Part shown: positions 8,045-15,452 of the stretch, one piece after another
Position numbering within the stretch: position 1 is the first letter of the stretch
Layout: each line of letters opens with the position of its first letter
Assembly (NCBI GenBank): GCA_963847985.1
Contig: CAWKBS010000013.1
Location: 62,001 to 126,000, forward strand
DNA length: 64,000 nt
Direction: 5' to 3'
From: JAIBJN01 sp963847985
Lineage (GTDB): Bacteria; Actinomycetota; Thermoleophilia; Gaiellales; Gaiellaceae
Notes under the pieces: model-generated
Databases searched by the model: none
Told to the model about the DNA's origin: nothing
The model's input: the letters and a program-made list of their open reading frames with translations, nothing else
Position numbers and translations under genes: made by a program

Positions 8045-8713
8045 GTGACTAGTCAGGAAGCGCCCAGCGCCGCGAGCGGTCAGCTCCTTCTCGCCGACAT
8101 CAGCGGCTACACGTCGTTCCTGCAGTCCGTGGCCCTGGCCCACAAAGACGATGCCTTCGCCGATGGTGCCGTCCCGCCCGCCTACGCCGTTCTTTCGAAC
8201 CTGCTCGACGGAATCATCGGGCACGTGGTACCGCCGTTCACACTGTCGGAGCTCGAGGGGGACGCGGTCTTCGCATATGCAACCACCTCAGACCCGGTAC
8301 CACGCGGCGCGGCCATGCTCGACTGCCTCACCGCGTGCTATGCCGATTTCCGTCGTCGCGTAGGCACGGCTCTCGACAACTGGACATGCGAGTGCGATGC
8401 CTGCACGCGGATTTACGTCCTGGATCTCAAGTTCATTCTCCACGCCGGCGCCTACGTGACCCAGGAGATCGCTGGCAAGAGCAAACTCGCCGGGCCCGAA
8501 GTGGTCATGGCGCACCGCCTGCTCAAAAACAACGCGGCGGCCGTGCTGGGTCACAGCGCGTACGCACTGATCACGGCGGCCGCGGCCGCTCGGCTCGGCA
8601 TTCCGACTGAGGCCGCCGTCCCGATTGTCGAGACCTACGAGCACTATCCGCCTATCAGCGCCCACGTCTTTCCGCTACGGGAGGCCGAGGCGCGGGCCGC
8701 AAGAACACCTTAG
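8045..8713 (+). CDS. DUF2652 protein, class III nucleotidyl cyclase-like
   Basis: 222 aa from a GTG with ribosome site AGGAGGG (8031-8037). The N-terminus reads LLLADISGYTSFL and later LEGDAVFAYA, matching the two metal-binding aspartate regions of class III cyclases (DIxGFT and GDA). A cysteine cluster CECDAC (C-x-C-x2-C) follows at about residues 118-123. LKFILHAGAY resembles the RIGIHTG strand, and AGPEVVMAHRLL resembles GxxVNxAxRL; the arginine is kept but the transition-state asparagine is valine. The protein belongs to DUF2652 and may be an altered cyclase or a nucleotide sensor. It sits downstream of the TIR gene on the same strand. Confidence 0.82.
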   Translation: MTSQEAPSAASGQLLLADISGYTSFLQSVALAHKDDAFADGAVPPAYAVLSNLLDGIIGHVVPPFTLSELEGDAVFAYATTSDPVPRGAAMLDCLTACYADFRRRVGTALDNWTCECDACTRIYVLDLKFILHAGAYVTQEIAGKSKLAGPEVVMAHRLLKNNAAAVLGHSAYALITAAAAARLGIPTEAAVPIVETYEHYPPISAHVFPLREAEARAARTP

Positions 8714-8735
8714 GACCACCCTGCCCACGCCCCGG
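8683..8735 (+). repeat. Imperfect direct repeat, copy 2
   Basis: 53 bases spanning the last ten codons and stop of the DUF2652 gene and 22 bases beyond. It pairs with 7804-7858, placing near-identical sequence on both sides of the gene, about 880 bp apart. Confidence 0.7.
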
Positions 8736-8794
8736 CATCGCCCAGGTCCTCGCTGCAAACGCCACGAATCCGGCGGAGGCGGCCCGACCGCTGC

Positions 8795-8800
8795 TATCCT
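8795..8800 (+). promoter_or_regulatory. Possible -10 box of the rimP operon
   Basis: TATCCT, about 30 nt before the rimP leader hairpin. It fits the TANNNT pattern seen at other starts in this window. No convincing -35 element is visible. Confidence 0.35.
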
Positions 8801-8829
8801 GTTTGAGTCATTTCCCCAGGTTCGGAGAG

Positions 8830-8853
8830 ATGGGCGCGCGGCGCCCATTTTTT
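8830..8853 (+). terminator. rimP leader hairpin with T-tract (attenuator-like)
   Basis: A perfect 8-bp stem ATGGGCGC / GCGCCCAT with a 3-nt loop, followed by T6 (8848-8853). It has the form of an intrinsic terminator and sits only 16 nt before the rimP ATG. A short hairpin with a U-tract at this place is common before rimP-nusA operons, where it is suspected to act as an attenuator read by NusA. It could also just insulate the operon from the islet. Confidence 0.75.
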
Positions 8854-8868
8854 GCGAGAAGGAACGGA

Positions 8869-9306
8869 ATGCAGGTCTACGAGAGGGAGCGAGAGATCCA
8901 ACGCGAAGTCGCAGCGACGGTCGAGGAGCGGTTGCCGGACGTGGAGGTCCTGGCGGCCGAGCTCAGCGGTCCCGAGCGGCTGACCGTGTACATCGACCAC
9001 CCCGCCGGGGTGGACCATGCGCTGTGCGCGCAGGTCACGGACGTGCTCCGCAGCTATCTCGACCGGTACACGCTCGACGTCTCCTCGCCGGGGCTCGAGC
9101 GCCCGCTCCGGACGCCCGCGCACTTCGGCGGCGTCCTGGGCCGACGGGCCGCGATCCGCACCAGCACCGAGATCGCCGGCCGTAAGCGCTTCCGCGGCGA
9201 GGTCGTCTCGGCCGACGAGCGCGAGGTCACCCTCGCGACCGGCGGAGAGCGGGTGGAGATCCCGTACGAGGCGATCGCGCGCGGCAATCTCATCGACGAG
9301 GGATAG
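8869..9306 (+). CDS. rimP: Ribosome maturation factor RimP
   Basis: 145 aa from ATG 8869, just after GAGAAGGA. A longer frame from 8803 would translate through the leader hairpin and is rejected. RimP binds 30S subunits during late assembly. The sequence shows the DUF150 pattern: an N-terminal alpha/beta domain with LTVYIDHPAGVDHALCAQVT, the conserved DVSSPGLERPLRTPAHF block, and a C-terminal Sm-like barrel (RGEVVSADEREVTLATGGERVEIPYEAIARGNLI). It is the first gene of the rimP-nusA-ylxR-infB operon, 9 nt before nusA. Confidence 0.93.
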   Translation: MQVYEREREIQREVAATVEERLPDVEVLAAELSGPERLTVYIDHPAGVDHALCAQVTDVLRSYLDRYTLDVSSPGLERPLRTPAHFGGVLGRRAAIRTSTEIAGRKRFRGEVVSADEREVTLATGGERVEIPYEAIARGNLIDEG

Positions 9307-9315
9307 GAAGGAACC

Positions 9316-10747
9316 ATGAGCCGGGAGATCCTGGAAGCCGTCAGGCAGATCGAGAAGGAGAAGGGCATCGAGGACGAGACGCTCGTCCGCGCGCTCGAGG
9401 ACGCCCTGCTCGCCGCCTACAAGAAGACACCCGGCGCCGCTCGGCATGCGCAGGTCGAGCTCGACCGCGTGAGCGGCGACTTCCGCGTGTGGTCGATCGA
9501 GCTGCCGGCGGACGTCGAGGAGCGCCTGCTCGACGAGGCGCGCGAGCGCGCGATCACCGAGCTCGAGGCCGCGGAGGTCGAGAACGGCGAGCGTTCGCAC
9601 ACCCTCATCTCCGACGACGACCTCGCCATCGACTGGTCCGACATCCCGAGCGAGCTCGTCAAGCGCAACGACGTCACCCCGGAGAACTTCGGCCGCATCG
9701 CGGCGCAGACGGCCAAGCAGGTGATTCTCCAGCGGATCCGCGAGGCCGAGCGCGAGATGATGTACGACGAGTACGTCGACCGCGTCAGCGAGGTCGTCAC
9801 CGGCATCGTCCAGCAGGCCGGCGACCGCAACAACGTCCTCGTCGACCTCGGCAAGGTCGAGGCGCTCCTGCCTCGCTCCGAGCAGGTCGACGGCGAGCGC
9901 TACGAGCAGGGGAGCCGCATCAAGGCGGTCATCACGGAGGTCCGCTCGGGGACGAAGGGGCCGCAGGTCATCCTCTCCCGCCGCGACCCCGAGCTGATCA
10001 AGACGCTCTTCGAGCTGGAGGTGCCCGAGATCGCCGACGGCCTCGTCGAGATCCGCGGCGTTGCGCGGGAGCCCGGCTACCGCTCCAAGATCGCCGTCGA
10101 GTCGCACGTCCAGGGCGTCGACCCTGTCGGCGCCTGCGTCGGCCCGCGCGGCTCGCGCGTCCGCATGGTCGTGTCCGAGCTCCGCGGCGAGAAGATCGAC
10201 ATCATCCCCTGGAACCCGGAGCCGGCGCGCTTCGTGGCCAAGGCGCTCTCGCCCGCGCGCGTGCGCGAGGTGCTCGTCGACGACGAGACGATGGAGGCGA
10301 CCGTGGTCGTCCCCGACGACCAGCTCTCGCTCGCCATCGGCAAGGAGGGCCTGAACGCCCGCCTCGCCGCCCGGCTGACCGGCTGGAAGGTCGACATCGT
10401 CTCCGAGACCGAGTTCGCGCAGGAGCGAGGCCGAGGCCGCGTTCGGCGGCGGCGCCGACGAGGAGTTCACCGGCCGCTGCGCCGCCGTCCTCGGGACGGG
10501 CAAGCGCTGCCCGAACACGTCCATCCCCGGCTCGCGCTACTGCGGGATCCCGGCGCACCGCGAGCTTGCCGCCCGCGAAGAGGCCGGCGAGGAGCTCGAC
10601 CCGTCCGAGGCCGTGCCGGTCGGAGGCTTCCCGGAGCCTGCAGAGGCCGACGCGGAGGCCGACGACGCCGAAGCCGAAGCCGAGGCCGAGGTCGGGGCCG
10701 TGGAGCCCGAGGCCTCCGCCCAGGAGGAGGAGCAGCCTGCTTCGTGA
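9316..10747 (+). CDS. nusA: Transcription factor NusA, frameshifted near its 3' end
   Basis: ATG start, MSREILEAVRQIEKEKGI. The first 370 codons give the N-terminal RNA polymerase-binding domain, an S1 domain (NNVLVDLGKVEALLPRSEQ) and two KH domains (VGACVGPRGSRVRMV, SLAIGKEGLNARLAARLTGW). At 10426 a single extra base moves the reading into an arginine-rich nonsense frame that runs without a stop into ylxR (to 10992). In the +1 frame the sequence continues naturally: an acidic linker, a C-x9-C-x10-C-x4-H module (GRCAAVLGTGKRCPNTSIPG onward), then an acidic tail ending at TGA 10745-10747. That stop overlaps the ylxR GTG by 4 nt, supporting the corrected frame (about 476 aa). NusA controls pausing, termination and antitermination. 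Confidence 0.92.
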
Positions 10748-10992
10748 GCGAGCCCATCCGGACGTGCGTCGGCTGCGGGCGGAAGGCGCCGCAGCGGGAG
10801 CTCCTGCGCTTCGGAGCGCCGACCGGCGTGCTCGAGTTGGACGGCGGCCACAGGCTCACGGGACGGGGCGCGTACACGTGCCGGCGCCCCTCGTGCTTCG
10901 AGAAGGCGGAGTCCCGGCGGGCGTTCGCGCGAGCTCTGAGGCGGACTGTCACTATCCCATCGGGTTTGAAAGCGTCAATACGAGAGGATTAG
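10744..10992 (+). CDS. ylxR: YlxR family RNA-binding protein
   Basis: 82 aa from GTG 10744, which overlaps the corrected nusA stop (GTGA). It has the DUF448/YlxR pattern: RTCVGCGRKAPQRELLRF at the N-terminus and GRGAYTCRRPSCFEKA in the middle, with four cysteines. YlxR sits between nusA and infB in most Gram-positive genomes; it is described as a small nucleic-acid-binding or nucleoid-associated protein. Without correction of the nusA frameshift it would appear as the C-terminus of a false NusA-YlxR fusion. Confidence 0.9.
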   Translation: MSEPIRTCVGCGRKAPQRELLRFGAPTGVLELDGGHRLTGRGAYTCRRPSCFEKAESRRAFARALRRTVTIPSGLKASIRED

Positions 10993-11001
10993 GCTCGAAC
11001 C

Positions 11002-12987
11002 GTGTCTGATCGCCAGAGACCACTAAGGCCGCGCGGCGGCGCGCCGGGAGGGCGCCGCAAGCGCCGCGTGGTCATCGACACGCAGGCCGCGCGCCCGCGC
11101 CCCGACGCACGCCAGCAGCGCGACGTCCCGAAGCAGGAGCGAGCGCCCCAGCAGGTCCCGGCGCCTCAGACCGGCCCCATCAAGGTCAACTCGGGCGCCA
11201 CCGTCAAGGAGCTCTCCGCCGCGCTGGGCGTCTCGGTGCCCGAGATCATCAAGATCATGATGAACGCCGGCGAGATGGTGACCATCACGCAGACCCTCTC
11301 CGACGAGGCGATCGAGGTCATCGCCGCCGAGTCGAAGAAGGAAGTCGAGATCAAGCACGCCGACGAGGAGGAGCTCGAGCCCGAGGTCTACGAGGACGAC
11401 CCCGACGACCTGTCGGCCCGCCCGCCCGTCGTGACGATCATGGGTCACGTCGACCACGGCAAGACGACGCTCCTCGACGCGATCCGCCAGAGCGCCGTCG
11501 TCGAGACGGAAGCCGGAGGGATCACGCAGCACATCGGCGCCTACCAGGTCGACCACGCCGGTCGCCGGATCACCTTCCTCGACACGCCCGGCCACGAGGC
11601 GTTCACCGCGCTGCGCGCCCGCGGCGCCAAGGTGACGGACATCGCGGTGCTCGTGGTCGCCGCCGACGACGGCGTCATGCCGCAGACCGTGGAGTCCATC
11701 AACCACGCGCGCGCCGCCGAGGTGCCGGTCCTGGTCGCGGTCAACAAGATCGACCGGCCCGAGGCGAACCCGCAGAAGGTCCGTCAGGAGCTCGTCACGC
11801 ACAGCCTCCAGCCGGAGGACTGGGGCGGGACGACGCAGTTCGCGGACGTGTCGGCCAAGAGCGGGGAGGGCATCGACGAGCTGCTGGAGAAGATCCTGCT
11901 CGTCGCGGACGCCGAGCTCGAGCTCCAGGCCAACGCGAAGGCCGAGGCCTCCGGGCCCATCATCGAGAGCCGGCTCGACATCGGACGCGGCCCGGTCGCC
12001 ACGATGCTCGTCTCGCGCGGCACGATCAGGGTCGGCGACGCCATCGTCGCCGGCGACGCCTGGGGCAAGGTGCGCGCGCTGCTCGACTTCCGCGGCGAGA
12101 AGGCGAAGGAGGCTGGGCCGGGGACGCCGGTCGAGATCCTCGGCTTCGACAAGCCTCCGGCCGCGGGCGAGCACGCCCGCGTCGTCGAGAACGAGCGCCA
12201 GGCTCGCCAGCTCGCCCAGCTCCGCGGCCAGCGCGTCCGGGCCGAGCAGCTTGCGCGGAGCGCGAAGAAGGGCGTTTCGCTGGAGGAGCTCTTCACGCAG
12301 ATGGAGGAGGGCGCCCTCCGCGAGCTCAACATCATCGTCAAGGCCGACGTCCAGGGCTCGATCGAGGCCGTCGTCGGCGAGCTTGCGAAGATCGACCACC
12401 CCGAGGTCGGCGTCAACGTCATCCACACCGGGATCGGCGCGATCACCGAGGGCGACGTGATGCTCGCGTCGGCCTCGAACGCGGTCGTCATCGGCTTCAA
12501 CGTGCGCCCGAACGCCGAGGCGCGGTCGCTGGCCGAGCGCGAGGGCGTCGACCTACGGACGTACCGCGTCATCTACCAGCTCACCGACGACATCCGCCAG
12601 GCGCTCGTCGGGATGCTGACGCCGGAGACGCACGAGAACGTCCTCGGCGAGGCCGAGGTGCGAACGCTCTTCCGTGCCTCCCGCCTCGGCGTCATCGCCG
12701 GCTCGTACGTCACCAGCGGCACCATCCGGCGGAACGCCTCGGTCCGGGTCCTCCGGGAGGGCACGGTGATCTACGAGACGACCATCTCCGGCCTCAAGCG
12801 CTTCAAGGACGACGTCCGCGAGGTGCAGGAGGGCTTCGAGTGCGGCATCCTGCTCGACGGCTTCAACGACGTGAAGGAAGGCGACGTCCTCGAGGCCTAC
12901 GAGACCAAGGAGATCGAGCGCACCGACCTCACGGTCGCCGGGAACGGCGGCGCCCCGGACGAGCCGGAGGCGGAAGACTCGGAGTAG
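11002..12987 (+). CDS. infB: Translation initiation factor IF-2
   Basis: 661 aa from GTG 11002. It has a short basic N-terminus, one IF2_N segment (VKELSAALGVSVPEIIKIMM, about residues 67-95), then the G domain with G1 GHVDHGKT at 148-155, G3 DTPGH, and G4 NKID, followed by domains II-IV including the fMet-tRNA-binding C-terminal barrel. IF-2 brings initiator tRNA to the 30S subunit and drives subunit joining. The long N-terminal region found in many actinobacterial IF-2 proteins is much reduced here. The gene follows ylxR by 9 nt. Confidence 0.96.
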   Translation: MSDRQRPLRPRGGAPGGRRKRRVVIDTQAARPRPDARQQRDVPKQERAPQQVPAPQTGPIKVNSGATVKELSAALGVSVPEIIKIMMNAGEMVTITQTLSDEAIEVIAAESKKEVEIKHADEEELEPEVYEDDPDDLSARPPVVTIMGHVDHGKTTLLDAIRQSAVVETEAGGITQHIGAYQVDHAGRRITFLDTPGHEAFTALRARGAKVTDIAVLVVAADDGVMPQTVESINHARAAEVPVLVAVNKIDRPEANPQKVRQELVTHSLQPEDWGGTTQFADVSAKSGEGIDELLEKILLVADAELELQANAKAEASGPIIESRLDIGRGPVATMLVSRGTIRVGDAIVAGDAWGKVRALLDFRGEKAKEAGPGTPVEILGFDKPPAAGEHARVVENERQARQLAQLRGQRVRAEQLARSAKKGVSLEELFTQMEEGALRELNIIVKADVQGSIEAVVGELAKIDHPEVGVNVIHTGIGAITEGDVMLASASNAVVIGFNVRPNAEARSLAEREGVDLRTYRVIYQLTDDIRQALVGMLTPETHENVLGEAEVRTLFRASRLGVIAGSYVTSGTIRRNASVRVLREGTVIYETTISGLKRFKDDVREVQEGFECGILLDGFNDVKEGDVLEAYETKEIERTDLTVAGNGGAPDEPEAEDSE

Positions 12988-12995
12988 GCGGGGCC

Positions 12996-13295
12996 GTGGG
13001 CTCCGGGTACGTCGGCATCCTGTCCGCGGAGCTTCGCTTTCCGGACAACCACTCGTTGAAGGGCAAGCGGAAGGCGCTCCTGTCCGCGAAGGCTCAGCTG
13101 CAGCGTCGCTTCGGCGCCTCCGTGGCCGAGGTGGACCACCACGAGGTCTGGCAGCGGGCGCAGCTGACGCTGGCGTGCGTGGCGCGCGGCCACTCCGAGC
13201 TTCTCGGCCTCCTGGACGGTGCCGAGCGCTACCTCGACGGGCAAGCGTTCGAGCTCGTCCGCGTCGAGCGGGAGGTGGTGACCCTCGATGAGTGA
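12996..13295 (+). CDS. ylxP: DUF503 (YlxP-like) protein
   Basis: 99 aa. The best start is GTG 12996, 8 nt after the infB stop, giving MGSGYVGILSAELRFPDNHS. A longer reading from 12840 lies within infB and is rejected. It matches DUF503: HSLKGKRKALLSAKAQLQRRFG, VAEVDHHEVWQRAQLTLACV. The family is small, ferredoxin-like in fold and always near infB/rbfA in Gram-positives; molecular function is not settled. The stop overlaps the rbfA start by 8 nt, so the genes are likely coupled. Confidence 0.87.
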   Translation: MGSGYVGILSAELRFPDNHSLKGKRKALLSAKAQLQRRFGASVAEVDHHEVWQRAQLTLACVARGHSELLGLLDGAERYLDGQAFELVRVEREVVTLDE

Positions 13296-13647
13296 GCGCA
13301 TGCGCCGCGTCAACGAGGCCCTGCGGGAGGTGCTCTCCGAGGAGATCCGTGCGCTCAAGGACCCCCGTATCGGCTTCGTCACCATCACGGGCGTGAAGAC
13401 GAGCCGGGACCTGCGCCAGGCGACCATCTACGTCAGCGTGCTCGGCTCGAAGCGCAAGCGGGAGGCCTCGCTCGCGGGGCTGACGTCCTCGGGCGGGGTC
13501 CTCCAGGCGGCGGTGAACCGGGAGCTCCATCTGAAGCGGACGCCCCAGTTGACCTTTGAGTACGATCCGACGATAGAGGAGGGCGTGCGGCTAACCAGGC
13601 TCATCGATGAGCTTGCCCCAGACGGAAACCCAGAACCCGAAAGCTGA
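13288..13647 (+). CDS. rbfA: Ribosome-binding factor A
   Basis: 119 aa from ATG 13288. It has the KH-type RbfA pattern: RMRRVNEALREVLSEEIRAL at the N-terminus, DPRIGFVTITGVKTSRDLRQ and ATIYVSVLG in the middle, and VNRELHLKRTPQLTFEYDPT near the end. RbfA binds the 30S subunit and helps 16S rRNA maturation under cold or normal growth. It overlaps ylxP upstream and shares 41 nt with the next gene downstream. Confidence 0.94.
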   Translation: MSERMRRVNEALREVLSEEIRALKDPRIGFVTITGVKTSRDLRQATIYVSVLGSKRKREASLAGLTSSGGVLQAAVNRELHLKRTPQLTFEYDPTIEEGVRLTRLIDELAPDGNPEPES

Positions 13648-14626
13648 GCTCGATGCGGTCGTGGAGGCGATCCGGTCGCACGACCGGTTCCTCGTCACCA
13701 CCCACGAGAACCCCGACGGCGACGCGCTCGGCTCCATCCTCGCCATGAAGCTCGCTCTCGAGCAGCTCGGCAAGGATGCCTCGCTCTATCTCTCGGGGGT
13801 CATCCCGCTGCCGAGCGAGTACGACTTCATGGACCTCGGCTCGGTCGGCCGGGAGCTGCCCGCCGACGCCGACGAGCGGGTCGTCCTCGCGCTCGACTGC
13901 GCGAACGAGCGCCGCCTCGGCCCCGACTCGTCCTTCGTCCAGCGCTCGCCGCTCGTGGTCGACATCGACCACCATCACGACAACTCCCGCTTCGGCCAGG
14001 TCAACCTGATAGTCGCCGACGCGTCCTCGACCGGGGAGATCCTCTACGACCTCTTCGCCGAGCTCGGCGTCGAGCTCACCCCGGAGCTCGCCGAGGCGCT
14101 CTACATCGCGCTCGTCACCGACACCGGGCGCTTCCAGTACACGAACACCACGCCGAAGTCGCTGCGCATCGCGGCGCACCTGGTCGAGGCCGGGGCCAAC
14201 GTCCACCAGGTCTTCCAGGACGTCTACGAGAACGTCGCCTTCGCCAAGCTGAAGCTGCTCGCCCGGGCGCTCGAGAGCGCCAGGGTCTACGAGGGCGGCC
14301 GCGTGATCGTCGCCGATCTCCAGCGTGCCGACTTCGCCGCGGCCGGGGCGGAGGAGCCCTTCGCGGAGGGGATCATCGACTTCCTTCGCTCGGTCGAGGG
14401 CGCGGAGATCGTCGCCCTCATCCGTGAGCCACCGACCCAGAACGGCCCCACGCGCCGCGTGAGCCTGCGCACGCGCGGGACCGGGGTGGACGTCTCGGCG
14501 ATCGCCCGCAAGAGCGGCGGCGGCGGCCACCGCCAGGCCGCCGGCTTCTCGAGCGAGGCCTCGACGGACGAGATCGTCGACTTCATCCGCCGAGAGTTCC
14601 TCGAGCAGGCACCGGCTCCGAGCTAG
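13607..14626 (+). CDS. DHH/DHHA1 phosphoesterase (NrnA-like, nanoRNase/pAp phosphatase)
   Basis: 339 aa from ATG 13607, overlapping rbfA by 41 nt. The DHH motif is VVDIDHHHDNSRF (about residues 117-129), preceded by TTHENPDGDALGSILAM (first metal motif) and LALDCANERRLG. The DHHA1 domain ends with the substrate motif SGGGGHRQAAGF. The family hydrolyses short oligonucleotides (2-5 nt) and pAp, and some members cleave pApA or c-di-AMP. A neighbour of rbfA and truB in many Gram-positives. Which of these activities applies cannot be decided from sequence. Confidence 0.9.
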   Translation: MSLPQTETQNPKAELDAVVEAIRSHDRFLVTTHENPDGDALGSILAMKLALEQLGKDASLYLSGVIPLPSEYDFMDLGSVGRELPADADERVVLALDCANERRLGPDSSFVQRSPLVVDIDHHHDNSRFGQVNLIVADASSTGEILYDLFAELGVELTPELAEALYIALVTDTGRFQYTNTTPKSLRIAAHLVEAGANVHQVFQDVYENVAFAKLKLLARALESARVYEGGRVIVADLQRADFAAAGAEEPFAEGIIDFLRSVEGAEIVALIREPPTQNGPTRRVSLRTRGTGVDVSAIARKSGGGGHRQAAGFSSEASTDEIVDFIRREFLEQAPAPS

Positions 14627-14640
14627 GCCGCCCTCGCTCG

Positions 14641-14646
14641 TAGACT
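14641..14646 (+). promoter_or_regulatory. -10 box for leaderless truB
   Basis: TAGACT, 8 nt before the truB ATG (14655), with no ribosome site between. The spacing places the transcription start at or next to the ATG. Confidence 0.55.
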
Positions 14647-14654
14647 GGCGCACC

Positions 14655-15452
14655 ATGAGTGCGCCGCCGACCTCGGGGCTCGTCCTGGTCGACAAGCCGG
14701 CCGGGCCGTCGTCGTTCGCGGTGGTCGCCGACCTTCGCCGACGCCACGGCACGAAGGCCGGGCACGCCGGAACGCTGGATCCCCTCGCCACGGGCCTTCT
14801 GCTCGTTCTCCTCGGCAAGGGGACGAGGCTCGCCCGCTACCTCGTCGGGCTGGACAAGCGCTACCGCACCGAGATCCGCCTGGGCCTGCGCACGTCCACG
14901 GGTGACGGCGAGGGTGAGGTCGTCGAGGAGACCGCCGTCGCGAGCGAGGAGGAGATCCTGGCGCTCGAAGGCGAGGTCGAGCTGCCGGTTCCGGCGGCCT
15001 CCGCCGTGAAGATCGGCGGCGAGCGCGCCTACAAGCTCCACCGGCGAGGCGTGGCCGTCGAGATGCCCGTGCGCGCCTCGACGATCCACGCTCTCCGGAT
15101 CGTCCGCTACGCGCCGCCGCTCGTCGAGCTCGACCTCCACGTCTCCAGCGGGACGTACGTCCGGGCGATCGCCGATGCGCTCGGCGGCCACTGCCGCTGG
15201 CTCCGGCGCACGGCGGTCGGCCCGTTCCGGGTCGAGGACGCCGACGCGGAGCGCGTTCTGCCGCTCCTCGCCGCGCTCGTCCACCTGCCCGAGCGCGAGC
15301 TGGACGAGGCCGAGGCCGCGCTCGTCCGCTCGGGGCGCGCGGTGGCCGGGCCCGGGGAGGGGCCGGTCGCGCTCTGGAGCGGCGACCGCGGGCTGGTGGC
15401 GGTCGGGCAGGCCGGCGAGGGCGAGATCAGGCCCGAGACCGTCGTCGGATGA
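14655..15452 (+). CDS. truB: tRNA pseudouridine-55 synthase TruB
   Basis: 265 aa from ATG 14655. It makes the conserved pseudouridine in the T-loop of tRNAs. Key motifs: LVLVDKPAGPSSFAVV at the N-terminus, and GHAGTLDPLATGLLLVLLGK with the catalytic aspartate in GTLDP; YRTEIRLGLRTSTGDGEG, and the motif SAVKIGGERAYKLHRRG. A short C-terminal PUA-like extension follows. A TANNNT box 8 nt upstream suggests leaderless transcription. The stop overlaps the MFS start (ATGA). Confidence 0.95.
   Translation: MSAPPTSGLVLVDKPAGPSSFAVVADLRRRHGTKAGHAGTLDPLATGLLLVLLGKGTRLARYLVGLDKRYRTEIRLGLRTSTGDGEGEVVEETAVASEEEILALEGEVELPVPAASAVKIGGERAYKLHRRGVAVEMPVRASTIHALRIVRYAPPLVELDLHVSSGTYVRAIADALGGHCRWLRRTAVGPFRVEDADAERVLPLLAALVHLPERELDEAEAALVRSGRAVAGPGEGPVALWSGDRGLVAVGQAGEGEIRPETVVG

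Noticed and set aside
9316..10992. A 558-aa NusA-YlxR fusion protein
   Set aside because: The junction is Arg-rich nonsense; the other frame is natural and ends exactly on the ylxR start. It is a frameshift, not a fusion.
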